A stretch of DNA of 64,000 bases from positions 186,001 to 250,000 of the forward strand of contig NZ_ACZP01000012.1 in the NCBI RefSeq assembly GCF_000176175.1. The letters are read 5' to 3'. Below, one piece after another: positions 57,341 to 64,000 of the stretch (the first letter of the stretch is position 1; each line of letters opens with the position of its first letter). The stretch is from Vibrio furnissii CIP 102972. GTDB lineage: Bacteria; Pseudomonadota; Gammaproteobacteria; Enterobacterales; Vibrionaceae. The position numbers and the translations under genes are program-made. The notes beneath the pieces are model-generated. The model ran no database searches. It was not told the DNA's origin and worked only from the letters and a program-made list of their open reading frames with translations.

Positions 57341-58690
57341 AAATGAAGCCCAGATCACTGCGGCCACCAACAATGGGCACACGAAGCGCACATACCAAGG
57401 CCACACTTTACCAAACAGACTCTGGGTGAATTCCGGGAAACCTTGCTCCAGCTCTTTAAACTTGGCATTGCGATTCCATACCCACCCCCCAAACAGACAG
57501 AACATCAGTGCAGCAGTCGGTTGTAGGTATTGCGTGGCTGTGGTGGCCACCAAGCCAAACAGCGCGCCAAAGTTATACACGATCACGACACTAAATAGCG
57601 CCAAAATACCACCCAGCACCCAACTGGTTGGGGTGCGCTTGGTGTTAAAGCGCTCACCGACCAAGGCCACCGGACACTCCAACATCGAAATCGATGAGGT
57701 CAGCGCGGCAATGGTCAGTAGCAGGAAGAACACAATCGCAAACAGTTGACCAAACAGGCCCAAGCTATCAAACATCAATGGCAGCACGGTAAACACCAGC
57801 GTGTCAGAGCTTAGCAATGAACCATCTTCGGCATAGATTTGTACGCCTTTGTGCATCGCGACAAACATCGCAGGCATCACCACTAAACCAGCAATGAACG
57901 CGACGCCGGTATCCACCAAAGTGACGTTCATCGCCATCTTGGGCAGGTTCTCTTTCTTGCTCAAGTACGAACCATAGATCAGCATCGAACAGCCGCCAAT
58001 CGTCAGCGAGAAGAAGCCTTGCCCCATGGCCGCCAAAATCAGTTTACGGTCCCACACTTTTTCAAAGTCAGGAATCAGGTAGTGTTGCAAGCCTTCCATC
58101 GCGCCTTGTTGCATCATGATGTAAACAAACAGCACCGCAAACAGCACAAACAGAGCAGGCATCAAACGCGTGGACCACTTTTCGATGCCCTGTTTCACGC
58201 CGCCTTGCACGATGAGGATCGTCAGAACGTAAAAAATGAGAGTACCAAGAAGGTTACGTTCAACTGAAAAGCCTTTTAACCACGCTGTCGCCGTTTCCAT
58301 CCCGAGAATATCGGTCACCGCTCCCAGCATGAAACAGATGATCCAGCCACCCACAATGCTGTAAAACGCAAGTACGGCACTTGGTACGCTCAGGCCAACC
58401 CAGCCCACCAAACCACCGACACGCTTCGCCAACGGGTTCCCCGTCAGTGAACGCATACTATCCACCGGGTTTGCCTGACCATAACGGCCGATCGCCATTT
58501 CGACCACCAGCATAGGAAACGCAACCACAAAGATCAGAACCAGATAGACCAACAGGAACGCGCCACCACCATTGCTGGCCGCTTGTGTTGGAAAGCCCCA
58601 GATGTTACCAAGGCCAACTGCCGCACCCGCTGCGGCTAAAATGAACCCAAGGCGAGATCCAAACGTTTCACGGGAATTATTCTGTGCCAT
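57335..58690 (-). CDS. NSS-family sodium-dependent transporter, probable tryptophan symporter (TnaT-like)
   Basis: The ATG at 58690 (MAQNNSRETFG, 451 residues) is preferred over a GTG at 58696. The LeuT/SLC6 fold is clear: TM1 GFILAAAGAAVGLGNIWGFP, the GGGAFLLVYLVL helix, and the later SLTIGGCSMLIYGSYLSKKE in pieces. It couples Na+ entry to amino-acid uptake at the inner membrane. A sequence matching 15 of 18 bases of the trp operator lies 23 bp upstream of the start. That control points to tryptophan as substrate; without it only an NSS amino-acid transporter could be claimed. Confidence 0.85.
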   Translation of the reverse strand: MAQNNSRETFGSRLGFILAAAGAAVGLGNIWGFPTQAASNGGGAFLLVYLVLIFVVAFPMLVVEMAIGRYGQANPVDSMRSLTGNPLAKRVGGLVGWVGLSVPSAVLAFYSIVGGWIICFMLGAVTDILGMETATAWLKGFSVERNLLGTLIFYVLTILIVQGGVKQGIEKWSTRLMPALFVLFAVLFVYIMMQQGAMEGLQHYLIPDFEKVWDRKLILAAMGQGFFSLTIGGCSMLIYGSYLSKKENLPKMAMNVTLVDTGVAFIAGLVVMPAMFVAMHKGVQIYAEDGSLLSSDTLVFTVLPLMFDSLGLFGQLFAIVFFLLLTIAALTSSISMLECPVALVGERFNTKRTPTSWVLGGILALFSVVIVYNFGALFGLVATTATQYLQPTAALMFCLFGGWVWNRNAKFKELEQGFPEFTQSLFGKVWPWYVRFVCPLLVAAVIWASFG

Positions 58691-58712
58691 TACCACTCAC
58701 ACATACATCATC

Positions 58713-58730
58713 AAACTAGTTGACTAGTAC
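58713..58730 (-). promoter_or_regulatory. TrpR operator upstream of the NSS transporter
   Basis: The plus strand reads AAACTAGTTGACTAGTAC. The E. coli trp operator is GTACTAGTTAACTAGTAC, so 15 of 18 positions agree and the ACTAG/CTAGT dyad is intact. It lies 23 bp before the start codon, where it would overlap the promoter or transcription start. trpR itself is not in this window. Confidence 0.7.
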
Positions 58731-58847
58731 ACTAATACAAACCGACAAAATACTCAATCAGTAATAGAATTGTTTGCTAGGTAAATTACACAATCTGTCG
58801 CACTTATTTTGTAAATTTTGACTGCTACGGTTGAATTGTTCATTTAT

Positions 58848-60365
58848 TCAGCAAATGTCTTTCACAACCGACTGGCTGCGACCTTGATCTTTGGCTTGAT
58901 ACAAGGCTTGATCCGCTTCATGGAACAGTACCTGATATTGGTCGCGATTCGGCTCAAAGATACGCACCCCGCCAATACTGATACTCAAATGGCCCTTCAC
59001 GGGCGATGCCTCGTGCTCAATCGCAAGCGCAGCCACTTGATTTAGCATTTGATGCGCAAAGTGACCGGGCTCCAATTCCGTATCGCTTGCAAGGACGACA
59101 CAAAACTCTTCTCCGCCAAAGCGTGCCACGACTTTCGCGCCATCAAACGGAATCTTCTCCAACGCATGCGCGATCTGTTTGAGCGCGTTGTCCCCTTGCA
59201 AATGACCGTAGCGATCATTGTAGAGCTTGAAATAATCTACATCGATGAGGTAGAGCAGCACCCAAGGATAGCGTTGTTCGCAGATGAAACTCGTCAGCTC
59301 GCGTTCTAATTTGCGGCGATTCGAAATGCGCGTCAGCGGATCGTGTTCTGACTGCCAGCGCAACTCTTCGCGGCTTTTGTCGAGTTCATTGAAAATCTGA
59401 TTGATGGTGCGCGCAAACGCTTTCATTTCACGCGAAACAAAAAAGCTTTCATCGGGGATCTTGCCCCCTTTGGACTTAAACCGCTCCAGCACGCGATTGG
59501 CGTTCGTGATGGGCCGCACCAGTGAATCGACCACCAACAGGTTGATGAAATACATCAGCACCGAGAATGCCATCAGCGCGACGATTTCATCATTGCGGAT
59601 AAACGTCGGCAGCTTCACCTGATGCGTGAGTTTGATCACCACGCTGGAATTGCCGCTGAAATCGAGTTTCTCCAAATAGCTCACATTGGGTTGTGCTTTG
59701 GGCATCTCGGCATACGGCGCGCGGCTCAACACATCAATATCAATCCCCGTGGCTAGCTCGATCACGTTTGCAAACTGGCTGCGCACTTTCTTCACAAAGA
59801 TCAGATAACCTTTGTCACATGCAGTGCCTTCGCTGTTGCACACACGGGACGTGGCCGCCAAAAACGGCTCTTGCCCCACCACCACAAAGCGCACTTTCGC
59901 TTCAACGTAGTCACGGCTGGCACGTTTGGGTTCACTGAGAATGATCGGGAAATAGGGCAAAAACGATTGATAGTCACCAACTTTGCGTTGCTCAAAATCG
60001 TATTTCATCCCCCACACCAGTTGTTCATCCGGCGTGAAAATGAAGATGCCATCCAACGCTTTCGACTGAAACGCATGAATCCCGATGCTGTCTTCGATGA
60101 ATTCGGGATCGGGATCGGCGATGTATTCCGCCAGATCGTTCCAAGCCGCATAGTCGGCCATGGACGCTCCCATTTCCTGTTTCTCCAGCGCAATGATGGT
60201 TTGGACGCGAGTGGTTTCAGCTTGTTGCAGTTGGCGGGCATGCTCCAGCTCGCGGTCAAACGACCAAAAGTATTTGAACGCGAGATAAAAAAGGACAAAA
60301 CACGCCACCACCGCCAATGCTGTCAGTGCAGTTAACGAACGTAGACTGATATTGCTCAGAGTCAT
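58848..60365 (-). CDS. Membrane-bound diguanylate cyclase with periplasmic CHASE4-type sensor
   Basis: The 505-residue protein has an N-terminal membrane helix (LTALTALAVVACFVLFYLAF). A periplasmic domain of about 240 residues resembles CHASE4 (EMGASMADYAAWNDLAEYI). A second helix (LMAFSVLMYFINLLVVDSLV) and a GGDEF domain with the active motif GGEEF near residue 417 follow. The inhibitory RxxD site that normally precedes the GGEEF loop by five residues is absent (DGAK in its place), so product inhibition is not expected. It makes cyclic di-GMP in response to an unknown periplasmic signal. Confidence 0.92.
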   Translation of the reverse strand: MTLSNISLRSLTALTALAVVACFVLFYLAFKYFWSFDRELEHARQLQQAETTRVQTIIALEKQEMGASMADYAAWNDLAEYIADPDPEFIEDSIGIHAFQSKALDGIFIFTPDEQLVWGMKYDFEQRKVGDYQSFLPYFPIILSEPKRASRDYVEAKVRFVVVGQEPFLAATSRVCNSEGTACDKGYLIFVKKVRSQFANVIELATGIDIDVLSRAPYAEMPKAQPNVSYLEKLDFSGNSSVVIKLTHQVKLPTFIRNDEIVALMAFSVLMYFINLLVVDSLVRPITNANRVLERFKSKGGKIPDESFFVSREMKAFARTINQIFNELDKSREELRWQSEHDPLTRISNRRKLERELTSFICEQRYPWVLLYLIDVDYFKLYNDRYGHLQGDNALKQIAHALEKIPFDGAKVVARFGGEEFCVVLASDTELEPGHFAHQMLNQVAALAIEHEASPVKGHLSISIGGVRIFEPNRDQYQVLFHEADQALYQAKDQGRSQSVVKDIC

Positions 60366-60394
60366 GGCACCTTATTTGTTTTGAGAGAGGATGA

Positions 60395-60418
60395 AAAAGA
60401 GCGCCTTAGCGCTCTTTT
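60395..60418 (-). terminator. Terminator after the DUF2884 gene
   Basis: AAAAGAGCGC at 60395-60404 pairs with GCGCTCTTTT at 60409-60418 around CTTA. The minus strand continues in a T run. It starts 5 bp after the DUF2884 stop and separates it from the diguanylate cyclase. Confidence 0.85.
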
Positions 60419-60422
60419 CAGT

Positions 60423-61169
60423 TTAGATGGTAAAAACTTGGTAGTTCTTTAGTTCAGGTATTTTTTGATGCAGTTGCTGCTCTTGTTCAACCACATCGTC
60501 GAGTGAATCACACAATTCACGTCGCTCTTTTTCGATCGTCTGGGAATGCTCATTAAAGCGCTGTTCTAGGCGCGCTTTCAAGTCTGCCATGGTATTTCCC
60601 AGCTCCGTCAGATTGATGCCGCCATCTTGCTTCATTTTGCTCGCGATCGCGTCAAAGGCGCCGGTTAGAAACTCTTGGGTAAATAGCGCTCGCGCTTTGT
60701 CGAAATCTTGCTGCCATTGTTGGCTCATTGACTCAAACGTATCGGCAGGCAACACCCAGTCGCCATCTTTGTTGTAGCGCGCTTCAATATCATCCACAAA
60801 CGCTTTCATCGATTGCTTCACGTTATTGAACGCTTCTGGCGCATCGATACTATTCGCCACGTCATCTAAAATATCATTCGCCATCGCAAGGCCATCACTG
60901 GCCACTTGGCGCGCCTTCGGTAGCGCGTTGGCAATGCTTTCACGATAGGATTCCACAGCCTGTTGCTGTTGCGGCGTCAGCGACTGCTTCTCTCCCGCCA
61001 AATACAGATTATTGTTGTGGTCCATCACCGCGGTCTGACCGCTGGCAGTATGGATTTCCACATCCTTGCCACTGAGATGAACTTCATTCTTCACGTCCAC
61101 CTGATGGCATTGTGCGGCCCATAACGACGTGCTGCACAGTAAAGAGGTTACTAATACTATTTTTTTCAT
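60423..61169 (-). CDS. DUF2884 (YggN-like) periplasmic protein
   Basis: The ATG at 61169 (MKKIVLVTSLLCSTSLWAAQ, 248 residues) is the last of three consecutive ATGs and has GGA six bases upstream. It starts a clear signal peptide cleaved near SLWAAQ. The mature part is rich in Gln, Asp and Glu, with the helical stretch ESYRESIANALPKARQVASD and a C-terminal coiled coil (LEQRFNEHSQTIEKERRELC). The two mature cysteines, in QCHQV and ELCDSL, may form a disulfide. The family function is unknown. The 251-bp gap to dinB shows only weak inverted repeats. Confidence 0.8.
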   Translation of the reverse strand: MKKIVLVTSLLCSTSLWAAQCHQVDVKNEVHLSGKDVEIHTASGQTAVMDHNNNLYLAGEKQSLTPQQQQAVESYRESIANALPKARQVASDGLAMANDILDDVANSIDAPEAFNNVKQSMKAFVDDIEARYNKDGDWVLPADTFESMSQQWQQDFDKARALFTQEFLTGAFDAIASKMKQDGGINLTELGNTMADLKARLEQRFNEHSQTIEKERRELCDSLDDVVEQEQQLHQKIPELKNYQVFTI

Positions 61170-61420
61170 CATCATTCCGGTCTGTGATATGGCGCTTGCA
61201 CCAAACCAAGTCGCACATGTGGTCAAGCGTTGAGTTCATTCGCGCCGCTGTTACCCATCGACAGTAACATGGCGGCCCTATCCGATTGTACGCATGGACG
61301 GGCTAACCATACCCAAAACTGCACGTCCATCGGTTAGCGGTTTGTCAGTTATTGATGGTTCAGCGACCATTTAGCCGATGGATGCGCAGAATAGGGGGAG
61401 AACGCTCAGATCGCAAGTGT

Positions 61421-62485
61421 TTAGAAAAAGCTCAACTGTCGAATCTGCGCTTCGGGCTTTAGCATCACATTGAGGCCAAGCAGGCGAATTTCCCGTCCTT
61501 TCTGGCGTTTCAGCACTTCGGCCAACAAGGTTTTGAAATCTTCCAGTTCTAACTCGGGATGAATATGTTCAATCGTGGTTTGCTGAAAATCGGCAAATTT
61601 CACTTTAATCCCCTGTTTGATGATCGCACGTTCCGGCGAAGCGCGCGTTAAGCGTTCATCCAATTCAGGGTAAAGACGCTGCTCGATCACTTGCCAACAT
61701 TCATCATAGGTGACGATGTTTTCGCTGAAAGTGCGTTCGACCCCGACCGATTTACGTTCGCGTTCCGTGATCACCTCTCGAGGATCAATGCCATGGCTTT
61801 TCTTCCACAACGATGCGCCCAAACGGCCAAAGCGGCGCAGTAGCTCGCGATAGTCGCTGTTTTTGATGTCTTCGCATACAAAGAACCCTGCTTGATTGAG
61901 CTTTTCGAGGCTGACTTTGCCAACACCAGGAATTTTCCCTAACGGTAATTTGTCGACCACGCCCTGCACTTCCTCGGGGGTAACCACATACATGCCATTG
62001 GGTTTATTGACATCAGAGGCCACCTTGGCGAGAAACTTGACCGGCGCCACACCGGCCGACGCGGTTAAATGCAGTTCATGCCAGATGTCGCGGCGAATCG
62101 CCTCTGCAATCAGTGTCGCACTGCCATGACACGCGGTCGCTTCGGTGACATCGAGAAAGGCTTCGTCCAGCGATAGCGGCTCAATGATGTCGGTGTAGCG
62201 CTGGAAAATAACGTGGATCTGACGTGATATAGATTTATAAACAGACATCCGGCCCGGCACAACCAGCAAGTTGGGGCACAATTTGATGGCTTGCGCGGTT
62301 GGCATGGCCGAATGAATCCCAAACTTGCGCGCCTCGTAGTTGCACGTGCTGAGCACGCCACGTTGTTTTTCATGTCCCCCAACCGCCAACGGTCGGTTGC
62401 GATATTCGGGATGATCGCGCATCTCTACGGCCGCATAAAAGCAGTCCATATCAATATGGATAATCTTTCTGATCGGCTCTGACAT
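61421..62485 (-). CDS. dinB: DNA polymerase IV (Y-family, translesion)
   Basis: The ATG at 62485 gives 354 residues (MSEPIRKIIHIDMD); a GTG at 62494 is an alternative. Y-family motifs are IIHIDMDCFYAAVEMRD with the first catalytic aspartate, EPLSLDEAFLDVT with the Asp-Glu pair, and the helix-hairpin-helix LPLGKIPGVGKVSLEKL. A little-finger domain completes it, and a clamp-binding-like end (QIRQLSFF) lies at the C-terminus. It extends mismatched or lesion-blocked primers. A LexA box lies 17 bp upstream. Confidence 0.97.
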   Translation of the reverse strand: MSEPIRKIIHIDMDCFYAAVEMRDHPEYRNRPLAVGGHEKQRGVLSTCNYEARKFGIHSAMPTAQAIKLCPNLLVVPGRMSVYKSISRQIHVIFQRYTDIIEPLSLDEAFLDVTEATACHGSATLIAEAIRRDIWHELHLTASAGVAPVKFLAKVASDVNKPNGMYVVTPEEVQGVVDKLPLGKIPGVGKVSLEKLNQAGFFVCEDIKNSDYRELLRRFGRLGASLWKKSHGIDPREVITERERKSVGVERTFSENIVTYDECWQVIEQRLYPELDERLTRASPERAIIKQGIKVKFADFQQTTIEHIHPELELEDFKTLLAEVLKRQKGREIRLLGLNVMLKPEAQIRQLSFF

Positions 62486-62501
62486 CGCTGCCACTCAACT
62501 A

Positions 62502-62517
62502 CTGTTTAAAAAAACAG
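62502..62517 (-). promoter_or_regulatory. LexA (SOS) box of dinB
   Basis: CTGTTTAAAAAAACAG has the invariant CTG-N10-CAG frame with an AT-only centre. It lies 17 bp upstream of the dinB start, where LexA binding would repress transcription until DNA damage. Confidence 0.85.
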
Positions 62518-62560
62518 TATATAAGCGAATCGCGATTTTGCAAAGTCCTGCCGGACGAGG

Positions 62561-62794
62561 CTACTTGCGCAGCATGGCATCGAGCTGATCCACCAGCTCC
62601 GCCCAATCTGCATCGTCTTCAATCGCTTGACGCAGAAAACTCGCCTGCGCTTTGTTCCAAAAGCTGGCTTTATGCAGCGGGGTGGTGTCGCGATGATGAC
62701 GATGGGATTGAATGAAGTGCTCAATATCGTGTGATGAACTGCCGAGTCCCAGCTGCTCAAATAACTCCGTCATCCCATGTTGATGAAGTTCCAT
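62561..62794 (-). CDS. DUF2789 family protein
   Basis: The ATG at 62794 gives 77 residues (MELHQHGMTELFEQLGLG) and has a near-ideal AGGAGG seven bases upstream. An in-frame extension to 62857 lacks such a site. The start MELHQHGMTELF, the middle FIQSHRHHRD and the end AQASFLRQAIEDDADWAELVDQLD are typical of the family. Function is unknown. It lies between nqrM and dinB on the same strand. Confidence 0.85.
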   Translation of the reverse strand: MELHQHGMTELFEQLGLGSSSHDIEHFIQSHRHHRDTTPLHKASFWNKAQASFLRQAIEDDADWAELVDQLDAMLRK

Positions 62795-62873
62795 GCTGCC
62801 TCCTGATGTCGCTACGCTCTTTTGAGTATAGCCCCTCAGCGTTCTCGTCACGTTCAATCTGACAGGAAAAAAA

Positions 62874-62897
62874 ATAACCCAGCCGAAGCTGGGTTAT
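62874..62897 (-). terminator. Terminator after nqrM
   Basis: ATAACCCAGC at 62874-62883 pairs with GCTGGGTTAT at 62888-62897 around CGAA, with a T tract on the minus strand. It lies 20 bp after the nqrM stop and ends the nqr-apbE-nqrM unit. Confidence 0.88.
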
Positions 62898-62917
62898 GTC
62901 AATTCAAATGGGTGAGA

Positions 62918-63151
62918 TTACGCGATGCGATCTTTTTCCCACGCAGCGAGACGTTCAGCACGTGCCGCTTCTCGCGCTTCACGTTTTTTACGTGCATCGC
63001 ACGGTTCTGGGCAGTTGCACACTTTTTCAATGCCAACGGCACCTAAGCCGCCACAGCTGCCTTTGACCACTTTTTTCTGGAAGATATAACCGACTGCCAT
63101 TGCAGCGATAACCACCAGAAATACACCGAAAGTAATCAGAAAAGTATTCAT
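62918..63151 (-). CDS. nqrM: Na+-NQR maturation protein NqrM
   Basis: The 77-residue protein has one N-terminal membrane helix (FLITFGVFLVVIAAMAVGYIF). A cysteine cluster follows: Cys33 in KGSCGGLG, and Cys45, Cys47 and Cys51 in KVCNCPEPCD. A charged Arg- and Glu-rich tail ends the protein. NqrM is needed for assembly of the sodium-pumping NADH:quinone oxidoreductase and is thought to deliver iron to its NqrD/NqrE centre. It follows apbE by 22 bp, as in other vibrios. Confidence 0.95.
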   Translation of the reverse strand: MNTFLITFGVFLVVIAAMAVGYIFQKKVVKGSCGGLGAVGIEKVCNCPEPCDARKKREAREAARAERLAAWEKDRIA

Positions 63152-63173
63152 AATTCCAAGCTCACTCAGTTAT

Positions 63174-64000
63174 TTATCGGTTGAGATAAGGCTTAAACGC
63201 ACTTGATGCGATCTCTTTGAATCCGTCATCGGTTTTCACGATCATGAACACCGGAATATGATTCTGCTCCGCAATCTCAATCCCTTTTTCATCGCCCAAG
63301 ACCATCAGGCCCGTTGCTAAGCCATCAGCCGTCATGCACGATTTATCCAGTACCGTTACCGATACTACACGGTTATGGATGGGACGCCCAGTCTGAGGGT
63401 TAATAATGTGCGAATAACGAACACCATCTCGCTCAAAGTAATTGCGGTAATCTCCCGAGGTAGCGATCGCCATGTCACCCGGTTCAATGATTTCCTGAAT
63501 GCTACGCTCATCAACCGTGGGCTTCTCAACCGCAATACGCCAAGGCACGTTGTCGCGGTTCAGCCCCTTCAAACGAATCTCGCCGCCCACTTCCACCATG
63601 TAGTTGTGAATGCCTTGCGATTCGATGTAGTTCGCCACCACGTCCACACCCCATCCTTTTGCAATAGTCGATAAGTCGACGTACAGATGCGGCAGATCTT
63701 TGCTCAGTGAGTTACCATTAACGGTCAGGTGATGAATCCCTGTGTTGGCTTTACGATCCGCTAGCTCGGCATCGGTTGGCACCACTTCAGGACGCGCCTC
63801 AGGGCCAAAGCCCCATAGGTTGACCAACGGGCCGACGGTGACATCTAACGCGCCTTCAGTCAGTGTGCTCAAACGCATGGCTTCTTTCACCACCGTTGCG
63901 GTCTGAGTCGACACTTCAAATGCGTCAGTGCCCTGATATTGGTTGAAACGGCTCAGCTCTGAATCTTGACGGTAAGTCGACATCTGGTCGTTCACTTCTT
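63174..64000 (-). CDS. apbE: FAD:protein FMN transferase ApbE (5' end beyond the window)
   Basis: The frame is open to base 64000, giving 275 codons; the true start and signal peptide lie outside the window. ApbE motifs are VNDQMSTYRQDSELSRFN, GALDVTVGPLVNLWGFG, the DLSTIAKGWGVDVVA flavin site and VEVGGEIRLKG. Metal-binding residues are expected in the late SCMTADGLATGLMVLG. It transfers FMN to threonines of NqrB and NqrC in the Na+-NQR complex, whose genes are expected just beyond the right edge. Confidence 0.96.
   Translation of the reverse strand, partial: EVNDQMSTYRQDSELSRFNQYQGTDAFEVSTQTATVVKEAMRLSTLTEGALDVTVGPLVNLWGFGPEARPEVVPTDAELADRKANTGIHHLTVNGNSLSKDLPHLYVDLSTIAKGWGVDVVANYIESQGIHNYMVEVGGEIRLKGLNRDNVPWRIAVEKPTVDERSIQEIIEPGDMAIATSGDYRNYFERDGVRYSHIINPQTGRPIHNRVVSVTVLDKSCMTADGLATGLMVLGDEKGIEIAEQNHIPVFMIVKTDDGFKEIASSAFKPYLNR

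Overview
The window is chromosomal backbone DNA of a gamma-proteobacterium of the family Vibrionaceae, most likely the genus Vibrio. Three things point there: the protein sequences, the Na+-NQR maturation pair nqrM-apbE beside dinB, and a gene order that mixes the enterobacterial arrangement (rpsB-tsf-pyrH-frr-uppS-cdsA-dxr-rseP-bamA-skp-lpxD-fabZ-lpxA-lpxB-rnhB-dnaE-accA) with vibrio-type neighbours. No rRNA, tRNA, insertion sequence, prophage, integron or CRISPR array was found. The species cannot be fixed from the sequence alone.

Layout. 0-8 kb: dnaQ (cut by the window edge) and rnhA are divergent. They are followed by a yafS-type methyltransferase, gloB, mltD, a YIP1 membrane protein, the yafD-type phosphatase-fold protein, glnB (PII), a small c-type cytochrome and tilS. 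8-27.5 kb: a minus-strand block carries fatty-acid, lipid A, outer-membrane, isoprenoid and translation genes (accA, dnaE, rnhB, lpxB, lpxA, fabZ, lpxD, skp, bamA, rseP, dxr, cdsA, uppS, frr, pyrH, tsf, rpsB). Intrinsic terminators cut it into several transcription units. 27.8-32 kb: map, glnD (the enzyme that uridylylates the GlnB seen at 5.8 kb) and a UPF0325 gene on the plus strand. 32-38 kb: the nrdR-ribD-ribE-ribBX-ribH-nusB-thiL-pgpA group on the minus strand. 38-44.3 kb: proBA, crl, frsA and a purine permease-gpt pair behind a PurR-type operator.

44.5-52.5 kb is an accessory catabolic block between gpt and pepD, genes that are neighbours in E. coli. A TRAP transporter (P, Q and M subunits) diverges from gabD-gabT, and a MocR/GabR-type regulator follows. 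The shared control region has three TGGTAC repeats. The regulator lacks the lysine that normally binds PLP and carries an extra C-terminal domain. Beyond it, on the minus strand, a promoter with a CRP-like site, a structured leader, a 29-codon ORF and a strong terminator form a possible unannotated small gene.

53-64 kb: pepD; a three-gene operon of a retropepsin-like protease, a RimK-type ligase and an M14 desuccinylase-like hydrolase; an NSS-family Na+ symporter preceded by a near-perfect TrpR operator (probably a tryptophan transporter); a CHASE4-GGDEF diguanylate cyclase; a DUF2884 protein; dinB with a LexA box; a DUF2789 protein; nqrM; and apbE, which runs off the right edge.

All calls come from reading sequence and remembered family features. 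No database search was run, and promoter and operator calls are by eye.
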